Shown here: positions 1-11,405 of the stretch, piece after piece
Layout: each line of letters opens with the position of its first letter
Numbering within the stretch: the first letter of the stretch is position 1
NCBI GenBank assembly: GCA_022560025.1
Contig: JAFISE010000019.1
Location: 1 to 64,000, forward strand
Source of the DNA: Stagonosporopsis chrysanthemi
Lineage: Eukaryota; Ascomycota; Dothideomycetes; Pleosporales; Didymellaceae
DNA length: 64,000 nucleotides
Direction: 5' to 3'
Made by a program: the position numbers and the translations under genes
Notes under the pieces: model-generated
Seen by the model: the letters and a program-made list of their open reading frames with translations, nothing else
What the model was told of the DNA's origin: nothing
Databases searched by the model: none

Positions 1-720
1 TTTCTATTCTACTTTAATTTTGTATACATAGAGTATTATATAATTCTTAGTAAAGTTTTCTAGCTTCTTATAGTTATAGTAAGCTCTTAGAGTTATATTT
101 TTTTAAGTATAGGTATATTAAAAAGTTAGTAGAGTATAAGAGTACGTTAAGTAAAGTAAGTAGATTAGCTAAGAAAAAAGTAATCTTATTAACTTATTAT
201 AATAGAGCTCTATTTTATATCTAACTAGTAAGCTCTTATTAATCTTAAGAGTTATAAAATAGCATAGGTTAGTATAGTAGAGTTGTTCTTTCTTTCTATT
301 AGCTGCAAGTTATTAAAAATTATGTAGACCTTAGAGTTAAGTAGAGATAGAGGTAGTACAAACTATCTAGCTATTCTAGGCAATATAACTAAGCTAGAAC
401 TAATCTAAATTAGGCAAGCTGTAGCTTGTTTGAAAGCTCTAGCTTAGCGCGTTCTATCGTGTAATACATTACTAAGCCGTATCTTAAAGAACTATAGAGT
501 TATACCTATCTAAAGCTAGAGACTCTAAGTACACAGAGGTACCTAGTTCGCCAGCCTACTCTTGCTTACACGTTCCTTAGCTACAGATAACGCAAAGTTC
601 TGTATTATCTCCCTTGTAGGTAGTATATAATAAGTGGTAAGCTCCTTTATATGTACTATAAGCTCCCCCTCTTGTTTGGGGGTGAGCTTCTGTTGTGCAA
701 TAATCTTCTCCTAGTGCAGG
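1..720. repeat. AT-rich RIP-degraded repeat relic
   Basis: The block is strongly AT-rich, full of TA steps and stop codons in every frame, and almost lacks CA and TG dinucleotides over its first 300 bases. This is the pattern left by repeat-induced point mutation, which turns CpA into TpA in duplicated DNA of filamentous ascomycetes. Base composition returns to normal gradually between about 540 and 720. No transposase or reverse transcriptase motif survives, so the element type cannot be named. It is probably the edge of a larger degraded transposon extending left of the window. Confidence 0.7.
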
Positions 721-1327
721 CGCGTCTCACCCCTCTACGTGCGCGTCAACGTTGACTGTACAACACTATGCTTTTCTGCTATTTTAGGCTACAGGATATT
801 ATCTTTAGATGCAAAAGTATTACACTCTAAAAGGGCTTCTTGTAAACCTATCGCGTTGTGTTGTTGTGTATGTGTGAGGATAGGGGTGTTTTGGTGGTTC
901 GGCGCATCACGCGAATCCGCGCATCACGCGCACGGACACGGTACATGTTGCTCGAGCACTTGAATGAGAAAGAGCTTTGCAAGAACAGAGTTTATGTGGA
1001 GTTCATGAGGTGCGGTACAATCAACATCCTGTGAGTGCGAACCATATAAGACGGTCACTGTTTTCCTGGAACAGTATGCACGGGAGGGTGGTTCTACAAG
1101 GTAGGAAAGGCGAAGGTTTTGAAGGTATGGAACATAGCCTGTGTCATTCAAACGCTCGGATGGGCACTTTCAGTCGGTTATGCCGCCATAATCAAGGCTG
1201 CGTATCTGCTCCTTGTCCTCTCTCCCTATCCACCATTTCCAACAACATCCAACCTACCATTCAGGCATTACCTGCATATCTGTCGAGGCTCCAGAGGATT
1301 GTCACCGCCTTACGTTCCAAGACATTC
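721..1327. other. Intergenic, no gene recognised
   Basis: This is the transition from the AT-rich relic to normal gene space, downstream of the GMC oxidoreductase stop. Short overlapping open frames exist on both strands, but none resembles a protein. A 12-bp direct repeat (GCGCATCACGCG) occurs at 902-913 and 919-930. Confidence 0.5.
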
Positions 1328-3148
1328 TTAGTCATCACCAGACCACGCCTTACCCTTCTCTACTATCGCATCTGCGATCTTGCCAGCAAGCGCATAAACG
1401 CTCGCACTTAGATGTCCACTAATCTGCGTCGGAAAAATACTCGCATCTACAACCCTGACGTTGCGCGTCCCATACACCTTCCCCTCCTTGTCGACCACAC
1501 CACCGAGTTCCCTAGCCATCATTGCGCACGTAGTCACCGGGTGCGAGTTCCCATTAAAACTGCTTCTGATCCACTCAGCCCATGCTGCATCTGTGAAAGT
1601 AGCATTCCTGGGCACAGTAGCGAACCCTGGTGTCTCTTCATTCAAAACGTGTTCTGAGAGCGGAGGCGTGGAGAATAGCTCGCGAATGCGCACGGCGACT
1701 GCGGCCTGAACGATGGTATCTATGGGGAGCTGGAGGAAGTTTGGGTTGATGGATGGTTGCAAAAGCGGGTTTGTCGAGTTGATGTGAATCTCGCCCCTTG
1801 AGAATGGAAGGAGATTCCAGAACTGCGCCGCGATGGCATTGCCCGTGGGGAACCAGAGAATCTCAGCGAGTGGTACTGTTGAGTTAGGGGCAAAGACGAG
1901 ATCGAGCTGGTGTTTGAGGAGCTGTTCTTGGGCTCTGAGGGTTGTGGAGTTTTGAGCGTAGTCAGCAAGGATGACTTCAGCATACAAAGTCAGGTTTGAG
2001 CGGATGCTAGACGTGATGAATGGTAGATCTGTACCGAAGAGGTCGGATGCGGTGAGGAAGCTGCCGAAGGTTGGGTAACCGGTCCAGTTCGTTGGGGACG
2101 AGTAGATGATAGAGTTTGCTGGTTGATCTTGCAAGTTTGAACCCACAGATGGTAGGGTTATAACAGTCTCAACGCCCAGAGGTGACAAAACAGACGGATT
2201 GCCGATGCCTGAGAGCTCGAGGATAGCTGAAGACCTGATCGAGCCTGCAGACACGATAATTTCCTTTGTGGCTTGCAGCGATCTGATCGTTCCGTCTGAT
2301 CTAATCACTTCTACCCCCGAGGCTATTTTCTCAGACTTGATGTCTGATTCCTGCCACAGGATGCGTGAAGCTGTGGTATTCAGGAATACATGCAGATTTG
2401 GTCGTCCCTCAGCAACAGGCCAATAAAATGCCCTGGCTGCATCCTCTCTCATTAACGTCGATACGTCCAAGGTCATCGGCCAGACGTCAAATCCAGGCAT
2501 GTTTCCCGAGTTCACGTCGTGATTCCACGCAAATCCCTTCGCCTGGTGAGTGTCTTTCAGTACACCAAACGCCCCTTGACAAGTCAAATACGGCGTAAAG
2601 CCAACAGTAAGCTCCCCATCAAAACCGTGAGCGCTCTCTTCAAAAGTCGCTCCAGCCTTTTCCTGCTGCTCACTTGACCTGGTGAAATTCTCTTGTGCCA
2701 CATAATACTGCGCCAGACTATCCCAGCTCCAGCCCTCATTGCCCAAATCTTCCCACGCATCCATCTGCCTCTTCTCAGCCCGCACGTACGTCATCCCATT
2801 TATCAACGACGTGCCGCCTACTCCTCTCCCCGCCCAGTACGGCAAGGTGATATTGCCATTCACAGCATATTTCTGAGGCTTGGTGGTATATCCCCACTCG
2901 ACAGACGTGCCAAGACCGAGACCGAACTCATTGATAGACTTGGGCACGTATGTGACGTTAGAGTTGTTGAACGCAGAGTCTCCGGCCTCTACAACGGCCA
3001 CGGTAGTCCTCGGCTTCGCGGAAAGGCGGTTAGCCAATACTAGACCTGCGGTTCCGCCACCTAGTATGACGTAGTCGAACGTTTTGGGTTGTTCGCATGT
3101 TGCGAGGACAAGCTGTACCGAGAGCAGAGAGATTGGGTTGAGCAGCAT
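1328..3148 (-). CDS. Secreted GMC-family FAD oxidoreductase
   Basis: Single exon, 606 aa, the usual length for fungal glucose-methanol-choline oxidoreductases (aryl-alcohol oxidase and glucose oxidase relatives). These flavoenzymes oxidise alcohols or sugars and often make extracellular H2O2. A hydrophobic N-terminus (about residues 1-18) looks like a signal peptide. The FAD-binding GGGTAG motif is near residues 31-36. GRGVGGTSLINGM matches the first GMC signature. The second signature is present as GSIRSSAILELSGIG, with Ser where Pro is common. The C-terminal catalytic pair lies in SHPVTTCAM and, 40-odd residues on, SGHLSA, so the active site looks intact. Several N-glycosylation sequons (for example NNSN and NATF) fit secretion. 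Substrate cannot be told from sequence. An inverted CCAAT box lies about 105 bp upstream of the ATG. Confidence 0.92.
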   Translation of the reverse strand: MLLNPISLLSVQLVLATCEQPKTFDYVILGGGTAGLVLANRLSAKPRTTVAVVEAGDSAFNNSNVTYVPKSINEFGLGLGTSVEWGYTTKPQKYAVNGNITLPYWAGRGVGGTSLINGMTYVRAEKRQMDAWEDLGNEGWSWDSLAQYYVAQENFTRSSEQQEKAGATFEESAHGFDGELTVGFTPYLTCQGAFGVLKDTHQAKGFAWNHDVNSGNMPGFDVWPMTLDVSTLMREDAARAFYWPVAEGRPNLHVFLNTTASRILWQESDIKSEKIASGVEVIRSDGTIRSLQATKEIIVSAGSIRSSAILELSGIGNPSVLSPLGVETVITLPSVGSNLQDQPANSIIYSSPTNWTGYPTFGSFLTASDLFGTDLPFITSSIRSNLTLYAEVILADYAQNSTTLRAQEQLLKHQLDLVFAPNSTVPLAEILWFPTGNAIAAQFWNLLPFSRGEIHINSTNPLLQPSINPNFLQLPIDTIVQAAVAVRIRELFSTPPLSEHVLNEETPGFATVPRNATFTDAAWAEWIRSSFNGNSHPVTTCAMMARELGGVVDKEGKVYGTRNVRVVDASIFPTQISGHLSASVYALAGKIADAIVEKGKAWSGDD

Positions 3149-3918
3149 CGTGTCTTATCTAAAAAGGTCGTTCTTTGGATGACTAGGCGCTCGATTTTAC
3201 ACAGTATATCGGTCACACGTGCGTGGTGCTGCGCGTTGCACTAGCGTGATATGCTGATTGGCCAACAGACAAATCTGGTGAATGAGATGCAAGCAGCTTG
3301 ATCAGCATACGCGACAATGGGGCCTATGACATGTTGATGGTGAGCCATTTTGCTAGCAGAGCATGAACTAGTCTGATGCTTATGGAGAAGCTGGTGTTTG
3401 TGTCCATACGCTTTCTAGGTCTCTGTTGGACCTGATACACTAAAGCGTGCACCCAAATTCATGAAGAACGCAAGATGGAGAAGTATTTAAAGCAGATCCT
3501 AAAAATGCAACGCCAACTGACATTCCCTTGTTTTGACGACTCAAGTGACGCGACGTCACTACCTTTAAGATGCTCTGGGACTACAAGCAAGCTGCGCAAT
3601 TGGCGTGTCAAGGTCAGCATAAAACAGCACCATCACTCGCAGGGACTCGGCAGGAGGTCTTAAATCAAAGAAATCTGTACAGCTACCACAGCGAGATACC
3701 GCTCAGCTTGCCCTCATCTAGCCCACGCTCCAAGCGAGCTTTCGTCCAATTCGCGATAATGAAAACGTCACGTAGTGATACAGCATCCTGCCCTCCCATT
3801 CCGTCCGTCTAGATAGGAAATCGATGGTATCGGCATTTACATGATGGCGCTTGTAGGCTCGTTGAGATTGCGCGTGGGCGGGAGTGTTCAGGTATAGCAG
3901 ACATGAGATTGTGACTTT
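3149..3918. other. Intergenic between GMC oxidoreductase and COX6
   Basis: This holds the promoter of the minus-strand GMC gene and the 3' region of COX6. Apart from the CCAAT box at 3254-3261, no gene, repeat or RNA was recognised. Confidence 0.5.
3254..3261 (-). promoter_or_regulatory. CCAAT box upstream of the GMC oxidoreductase
   Basis: On the minus strand this reads CCAATCAG, about 105 bp 5' of the GMC start codon. CCAAT is the core bound by the fungal Hap2/3/5 (CBC) complex. Function here is inferred from motif and position only. The same octamer precedes the elongase and TRA1. Confidence 0.4.
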
Positions 3919-4740
3919 CTACTTCTCATCGGGGAACATAGCCTCCTTGAGGGGAATACCGAGCTCCTCGCGGATGGGCTCAAGCTCCTGGAGGTACTCC
4001 TCGTACTGGTTCTTGTTCTCAACCTTGAATTTGATGCCTGTGAGTTTGTTAGTAATCGGAACCCTCCCAATGGCTGTATCATGTATGCGCTGAAATGTCG
4101 GGTTTGAGCGTGCGGTTTGGTGGACGGTCTCCGCTCTTCAAATCGTGGACGCAGTATGTACCATGGAATTTACGTACCCTCGAAGACTCGGACAGCCGAA
4201 GGGAAATCGTTGACACGCCTGGCAGCCTGGAGAGCGGCAGTGATGACGGAGGGAGAGGGAACGAGATCGTAGGCGAAGCAGTTGTTCAGGTTTCGCTGTT
4301 CGTTTGTCAATTATCTGGCCGAACTTGTAGCTCTCACGAGTTCATCCGAGTGACTCGGGTAGAGCCGGTGGGGGGTATAGTATCGTATTCAAGGAACGTA
4401 CCTGAAGCTCGAAAACATCGTTGACCTTCTCGAACTCCTTCTCGTACCTGTTTTAAAGAAGCACAAGTCAGCGATACAGCTTCTGCCGAGCTTCCCGGAG
4501 CTCAATGGCTGCCGTCTCTCTCCGAACAGCCCGTTCCCCTGTCCGAGCGCGCAGCCCCTCCACGAATGCGTCATACCTGGCGGTGAACTCCTCGAATGTC
4601 TCCTCAGCGTGCGCATCGCTGCACCTGACAGCGGACTGGGAAAAGGCGCGCTGGGCGTTCCAGGCGACGGGGGTCGAGCGGTAGACCGGGGCACGAGCGG
4701 CCGCACGGCTGATCTTCGAGGTGGCGCGAACGAAGGACAT
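3919..4740 (-). CDS. COX6: Cytochrome c oxidase subunit VI (mammalian Va)
   Basis: Four exons by hand: 4740-4577, 4447-4402, 4295-4178 and 4037-3919, giving 148 aa. This is a nuclear-encoded structural subunit of respiratory complex IV in the mitochondrial inner membrane. The first about 40 residues are basic, Ser/Ala/Arg-rich and lack acids, as expected for a matrix presequence. The mature part starts near SDAHAEETFEEFTARY and continues through RNLNNCFAYDLVPSPSV, AARRVNDFPSAVRVFEG and YLQELEPIREELGIPLKEAM, all typical of the COX5A/COX6 family. All introns are GT-AG and join in phase. The start at 4740 was chosen because it opens the presequence; the frame extends upstream only through a TTG codon. 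No TA-rich promoter element stands out. Confidence 0.93.
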
Positions 4741-5059
4741 CTTGTGTCTCAATTAGCCTGCTGGAGCTTCAGGTGCGGTTGCACGAGGAATTGGGGGGCG
4801 AAGCCGTACGGTAGTGTAGTCGGTGGTGGTTCGGAGGTCGTTCTGTGATGTTGGTGCGTCGCTCTCCAGATTCTTGCGACATGACCTGATTGCTTGGCGG
4901 GCCCGTGCATTTTCAACGCTCTTGTTCATCATCAATCTCATCTTCACTTTTGAGACTGCCTTTGCCAGACCAATGCCGATTCTGGCAGGCTAGGATTAGG
5001 ATGCTATGTGCTTTTCATGGGCTTGAGTTTCCCAACCCTCTACATGGTGTTCGGAGTCG
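4741..5059. other. Intergenic, COX6 promoter and TFC1 3' region
   Basis: A short region between the COX6 start and the TFC1 stop. It must carry the COX6 promoter. No clear CCAAT core or other known site was recognised. Confidence 0.4.
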
Positions 5060-7174
5060 CTAGACAGTATACAAGCCGCCAAAGGGCGTGGGACCCTCGG
5101 GCACTGCTCGTGCAGACACAACTACTGCATACTCGTCATCATCATCTTCTTCCCATCTCCCATCTTCATCACCGGATATGTCTCTCGCCACTCCTTTCTC
5201 TCCATCCTCTTCATCTACATCTTCGTCTTCGTCTTCGTCATCGTCCTCGTCACTGTCGCTGCTTTGAACCGTTTCTGCTACTTCCTTGGAAGTTGCTTCT
5301 GCTATATCCGGGTTGTCCGGGTACTCAGTCAAGTCTTCAGGGATGTCCGCATACTCGGCAAGCTCTGCGACAGCAGTTCCGGCCGCGCTGCTTGTATTGT
5401 TCTTTTCCAGCTTCTCAAAGGCGTATCTTGGGTTCCTTGCAGCGATACGAACGCTATGCATAATTTCGTGCTCGCGTCGTTTTGCTTCGTGTATCTCGCG
5501 GTCATTGACCTCATCTCTGTAGGTGCTGTAGACTTCCTTGTCATCCCAAAGCTCTGGCCACTGACAGAGCCGCTGATACAAAGCATCATCAGGCACCCCG
5601 CCACCTATGATTGTGTTCATCTTGTCCTTGAGTACGACGGTTACTTTGGCCCACGTGCCAACGTGATACCATCCTTGGAAAGTCGGGGCGCACGTCGTCC
5701 GTATATCGTCTGTTGCCAGCATCTTTGCAAGGAGCGGATCAGTCACGTCACAGAATTGGAATGTGTTTCCTGTGTCGGAGGCATGGATGCCATCGAATAC
5801 ATGCTGGCGCTCTAGCTGTTCTGCGGTCATCCGGCTTAGCTCTTGGACGTGTTTATCGAATGCCTCATGATGCCTGGCAGTTCCTCGTTTCTTGTAAGAC
5901 ATGAACGAAACAGTCTGATACTTTCGGTACTCGGGAGCCTTGCGAGGATCGACTCCCCACGCGATGAGTGCCTCTCGCCAGGGCCCACTTTCGAAGAAAT
6001 AGCCGCAATACACGGCAGCTTGTCGTAACCGTGTACGCTTGTCCCAGCCAAGTTTGTTGTAGAGCATGTGTCGCGTAATGATGGGCCTCTCTTTCAGTAG
6101 ACCTTTGATTTGAGCCACGAGTGTTTGCAGATAAGGCGTGAGGGATGATACTGGCTGTAGAGTGGGTTTTGGTTGTGTTGGCACAATATCGTTGGTAGGC
6201 TTGAGGATGATGTAGCTGTTATACTGAAAGCGTTTCTGCAGATTAATTTCACCTTGGTCAGTGTACTTGACATATGCATTCTGTTGAAACCTTGGTCATG
6301 GTCAGCAAAGTGCACCCATTCTCCAATATTGCCTTACTTGTAGTTGAATGCAATGGGCATCTGCAGAAACTCGGCTGAGGGGCCAACACTCTTGGCGAAG
6401 TTTGCGCCAGCTGCTGTGCTGATGTTATAGCGTTTGAGATCGGCGTCTGCACTACTGTCAGCCTTGATTCGGCGAGGAACTATGGTTTTACTTACAGCGT
6501 GCGGGCAAGACATGGTTTCTAAGACCAACCATCACATCGTTCTGAGATGCAGCGTATTGCAAGTCCGGCATGGCTGTAGAGTCAACAGCCGTGCATGATA
6601 CTCACGGCATGTCAACGTACCTCGAAAGCGATGCGTTTCGTCGATAATGCCAGCGAACGCGACTTTGTAGTTAGAAACATTGTCTCGCAGGGTCCGATAG
6701 ATGTCTGCCGCCTCAACATAGGTATCGTTTGCTTTCCGAGTCTCATCGTCCGCCAGAAACGGCCCTGTAGTACCGCGCTTTCTCTTTCTGCCTGTTCGCT
6801 TTGGCACTGTTACCTTCAGCAGCAGATTGCTCGTGGGTACTGCGGTCGACAGCAAGCGCTTGGCGAAAGGATCGTTTGGTCGCAGTGACACAGAGACAAG
6901 CTTCTTAAGCTCATCGTCACCCTCAACATTGGTGTCGGTCTCCAGCTTGGATCTCAGACCCTGGAATGCGCATTAGACACCATGTGTGGATCTGCTTTTA
7001 CCCTCTGACCTTGCTCAGTTTGAGTGACCCGCCCAATGAGGTAATGCCTTTGTCAACATTTTTGATGATGCATGGATGCTCGATGGCCGAGACAGCGCGG
7101 GACGGGATGGGCAGCCACGGTGCAGACTCAGGGTCGGCGCCCGCAGAGCCCACGTCATGTTGGCTGTTGGCCAT
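5060..7174 (-). CDS. TFIIIC subunit Sfc1/Tfc1 (tau95, GTF3C5 family)
   Basis: Five exons by hand: 7174-7010, 6960-6621, 6573-6496, 6446-6338 and 6290-5060, giving about 640 aa. TFIIIC binds the internal promoters (A and B boxes) of tRNA genes and recruits TFIIIB and RNA polymerase III; this subunit belongs to the A-box-binding tauA half. The N-terminal dimerisation region contains LRPNDPFAKRLLS and LLLKVTVPKRTGRKRKRG, both typical of the family. The central DNA-binding part contains LKERPIITRHMLYNKLG and YFFESGPWREALIAWGVDPR. The C-terminus is a long Asp/Glu tail, also a family trait. Introns are 46 to 129 bp. The first donor (GTCAGA) is weak but is the only one keeping frame. For the fourth intron the acceptor is CAAG before 6290, not the nearer CAG, because only the former stays in phase. 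It is divergent from the PP2A gene across 745 bp. Confidence 0.88.
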
Positions 7175-7919
7175 GGTGGACGAGAGAGCTTGCAAATACG
7201 TGTCAGTGTCTGCAAAATGCCTTTCGCAGTTTCAAAGAAAAAAGGGTCCAAGGCTGGAGCCGCGAGGTTGAGATGGTATCACGCAGCGGCAATGTCGCGT
7301 CGAGCCAGTCAGTGCTCCACTTGCGTCGTCTGGGCCTCTGTGAGGCAGCCTGTAAACATTCTAGACTCGCGATATCATTGCGTAGCTGGCGTGGTGATGC
7401 TCTGCTGCCGCTGCTGAGATTGGGTGGGGTGTGTGCACGCGCTAACTTGTACGAACGGCATCGCTGCGCTCCACCAGCTCACATCACGCTGTAGCCCTGA
7501 GTTGGCCCTTTGAACTTCTAACACGCATTCATCCTGACCACCACCGCTGAGCTCGCCCACCCGCCCTCTGACGTTGTCGCCCTGTCCCCCTGTGAGTGCG
7601 TAGTCGCCTGTGCGCGACCTACCTGCCCCCTCTTCTACAAGCTCTCCTCGACGCCGACGCCTGTGGATCGCCCTGAACACCAACACCGCGACGATCTCGC
7701 CTGGCACGCGTCCGCTCTCGATGCCGGCTTGAGCCCGATACACACCACTTCCTGCGACATCCAGTATAGATCACGTGTCTCCGCACCTGCATTGGCGCTG
7801 TTGGGTTGCGACTTCACAACGGACGCCTCGAGCGAGGTTCCTCCATTCCGGACGCACCTCCGTCTCCGCATTACTCCCGCACCGCTTGACGTGCTGCACT
7901 CGCGCAGGCCGCAGCAGTC
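7175..7919. promoter_or_regulatory. Divergent promoter region, TFC1 / RTS1
   Basis: A 745-bp gap between two divergent start codons, so it must serve both genes. The half next to the phosphatase subunit gene is pyrimidine-rich on the plus strand, as in many fungal 5' leaders. No individual site is assigned. Confidence 0.5.
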
Positions 7920-10507
7920 ATGAAGGGCTTCAGGCAAAGGGTTGTAAGTCCCCCGCCATGCACCTCGTCGTTGCCTCTCCTGTCCCCCCTCGCGCCCCAC
8001 CTCCGTCGCCATGGGCGCAGAAGCTAACATGCTTAGCATGAACAGCTCTCAAGAGCGAAAGACGGCAACAAGTCATCTAAGAAGAAAGACTCATCCTCCG
8101 GCACCGCATCGCCGTCGCAGGGCGCCAGCTCCCCCGCCAACGTCACTCCGTCCTCGTCGCAGACACAGCTCGCAGAGGCCCGAAAGAATGCGCCTTCAGC
8201 CGATGGTCAACCCAGTAGCGGCTCTCTCCAGCCTGGCCAGCACGGCGCGCCTGGCGCAGCAGGCGGCGCAATGTTTGGTGGGCCAGGGGGAATGACAGGC
8301 GGAGCAGCTGCAGGCGCCGCTGGCGTCGCCACGCCTCATAGAATGGGACAGTCCCTTGTGCCCAACGTCACTATCAGCCCGAGCGCTCCCGTAAGTGTTG
8401 TACACCTACCAGAAGTGCGCAAATTGACCGGATTGTCACAGCATGTTCCTCCCCCAGGTGCGGCCGAGACAATGCCTGGCGACCTTGCGCCGCCTAAGGC
8501 TGGCCAGAAATCAAACGTCTTCGATCGCCTCCAAGCCACCCCGAAAGATAACATCGAAGGCATCAGAACGCCAAAGCGCCAACATTCATCTAGATTCGAC
8601 ATCTCGGACCAGCGCCAGCGTGAACTGGAGAAGCTGCCAGGATTCCATGAGGTGCCCCCGAACAAGAGGGAAGAGCTCTTCGTGCAGAAGATCGACCAGT
8701 GCAACATTATATTTGACTTCAATGATGCGAGCGGAGACATGAAATCGAAGGAGATCAAACGCCTTGCTCTTCACGAATTGCTCGATTATGTTGCCAACAA
8801 TCGCCAGGTCATCACAGAGAAAATGTACCCGCTTGTTGTTCAGATGTTCGCTAAGAATCTGTTCCGCCCAATTCCTCCCCCAATGAACCCACAAGGAGAG
8901 GCGTTTGACCCTGAGGAGGACGAGCCAGTGCTGGAGGTAGCATGGCCACATATTCAGGTCGTCTACGAGTTCTTCCTCCGATTCATCGAAAGCCAGGACT
9001 TCAACACAAACATTGCCAAAGCGTACATAGACCACAGCTTTGTGCTCAACGTATGTCACAGTGTCACGAGTTGGTATTGAATAACTTCCACTAACGCATG
9101 GCAGCTTCTGGAACTGTTCGACTCTGAAGACCCGCGAGAGCGCGACTTCTTGAAGACTACACTCCACCGTATATACGGAAAGTTCCTTAATCTTCGCTCG
9201 TACATCCGCCGCTCTATCAACAACGTCTTCTTCCAGTTCATCTACGAAACCGAGAGATTTAATGGCATCGCCGAGCTGCTCGAAATCCTTGGGTCGATCA
9301 TCAATGGTTTCGCTCTGCCGCTGAAAGAAGAACACAAGCTCTTCCTTACGAGAGTATTGATTCCCCTGCACAAAGTCAAGAGTCTCAGCATGTATCATCC
9401 TCAGCTGGCCTACTGCATTGTTCAGTTCTTAGAGAAGGATGCCGCCTTGACGGAGGAAGTGGTTCTAGGCCTTCTACGCTATTGGCCGAAGGTGAACAGC
9501 ACTAAGGAAGTTATGTTCCTGAATGAAGTGGAGGACATTTTCGAGGTCATGGACCCGGCTGAGTTCGCCAAGGTGCAGGAGCCGCTCTTCAATCAATTGG
9601 CAAAGTCGGTGGCCAGCCCTCATTTCCAGGTTCGTCTACTCTCAAACGTCGCTTCTCATATGGCTGACATATTGCACAGGTCGCTGAGCGCGCACTCTAC
9701 TTCTGGAACAACGAGTATTTCTGCAATTTGGTCAGTGACAACGTCGAGGTTATTCTGCCGATCATGTTCGCCCCGTTATACGAGAATTCCAAGGGTCACT
9801 GGAACAGGTATGGCACGCCGCAAATGTGCTCGTACAGATACTAAACCATTGACAGGACTATCCACGGCATGGTGTACAACGCCATGAAGCTGTTCATGGA
9901 AGTCAACCCCCAGCTTTTCGACGACTGTTCACATGATTACGCCGAATCTCAGAACAACGCAGATCAAAGGAAACAAAGCCGGCAAGACCGCTGGGATAAG
10001 CTTGCTCAGCTCGCCGAAGCACGTCAGAATGGCACTGCGCCGCCGCTTGACTCGGATCCACTCAGCCAGGGACGATTGGAAAATCTACGGCTGCAGGACG
10101 ACGGAGCTGTGCGGGACAGGCGGCCGAAGGAGTATGAGCGACAGAGCAGCCAAACTTCGGTACGTTGATTCTTAAGTCCTTAGAACTCAGGATGAGCATT
10201 CTCTGCGGCCGAATCGATGTACCCTTAATTCTATCCCTAGACTTCTAGGCTGTTTTCTTGTTCAGACTTGCATTTTCGGTTCAGGTGGATCTGACTCGTT
10301 CGTGCTTGCTTGTTGCAGCGCCGACATCATGTCGCTCATGGCGGCCATCACGCGCATACTACAGGACGGCGGGCACCTGTTGGTCGGCCTCGCAGCAACA
10401 GCCAATCTAGTAGTGGCACAGCATCGTCGCGCAACGGGGCGCCCCTCGTACGTACAAAATCTGGCGAAAAAACTGGCAAGGCAATCACGAAAGTTGTCTC
10501 GAATTAG
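7920..10507 (+). CDS. RTS1: PP2A regulatory subunit B56 (Rts1/ParA)
   Basis: Seven exons by hand: 7920-7943, 8046-8390, 8442-9050, 9105-9629, 9680-9807, 9856-10159 and 10319-10507, giving about 707 aa. B56 subunits target protein phosphatase 2A to substrates at centromeres, septa and in stress signalling. The tiny first exon encodes MKGFRQRV, and splicing yields [20 protein letters not shown], a typical Rts1 start. A Ser/Pro/Gly-rich linker follows, then the B56 HEAT-like core from [20 protein letters not shown] to [13 protein letters not shown], with very high conservation (for example [15 protein letters not shown] and [13 protein letters not shown]). The tail is basic and low-complexity. 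The second intron (8391-8441) is 51 nt, in frame and free of stops, so its retention would add 17 residues. The last intron is 159 nt. Confidence 0.93.
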
Positions 10508-11405
10508 CGATCATGGCGAGCAATACATTATTTCGATTTCTAGTTACTCCCTTTTTGTTTTCGTTCGACGGTGTCGGAGCTTCAGCGCGGCGATTCTCGT
10601 TGACTTCGTTGCTTCGCTGGTGGATAGAATCTTGGAAAAGCGTGTAGGGTACACCTCGTTTAGTCATCTCAATCAATTGTCGGTTGGTGTTTTAGAGACA
10701 CAGTAACGTAATTCTGCTCAAAGATGCAGGTGTGTTGACGAGCTCGGACGGATGGACACCTTGGCGCTCCGACACTCCTGCCTCATCCAGCAGAGGCTTG
10801 GACTTTCACGAAGTGCAGCTTTTGCACATGCCATTGCTTTCATATGTAGCGGCTGCCAGTCTCTGTCTTTACGTCATTGCCTATGCGACGCGATGAGTTG
10901 CCCTTGATGTATGCAGTGCCCGTAACAAATAGCAAACAGTAGGCAGTAGGCTTACCAACGGCAAGCCAACGGTGATCACAAGCACACGTAGGCAGCGGTG
11001 AGCCTCTCAATGCTAGAGCAATTGCATGCAGCTGAGCCAATCAGACACGACCGATTGCCTCGGCCAGCAGTGGTAATTTGTGCGGCTCGAACTGAACAAC
11101 GGCGGCGCATTCGGAAAGCGCGGAGGTGCAGGACGTTCATCTCCGACCTCCTTTTGGCTGGTTGCGAAAAACATTGGCGCTTGACCAACAAAAGCCTCGC
11201 TGAACCACTTTCCTCCCACTTCCGTCGAGGTGTTCGTGTCTTCTTCTTCACACTCTTCTACGTCGTTCCTTTGGCTTTCGCTGCCACCGTCTTCGCACGC
11301 GCTTGCTTGTTTATACGAGCAACCCCTCAGCGCAACCCTCCGCAGTCACCAGCGCGGAGCATATAGATCTTGTTCGCCTGCGTCACTCCTCGCACACAAC
11401 ACACA
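10508..11405. other. Intergenic, elongase promoter region
   Basis: No gene was recognised. The last 200 bases before the elongase ATG are pyrimidine-rich, as expected for a 5' leader. A CCAAT box lies at 11037-11045. Confidence 0.5.
11037..11045 (+). promoter_or_regulatory. CCAAT box upstream of the elongase
   Basis: The sequence CCAATCAGA lies 361 bp before the elongase start codon. It matches the core of the Hap/CBC binding site, and the same nine bases recur upstream of TRA1. Binding is inferred only. Confidence 0.4.
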
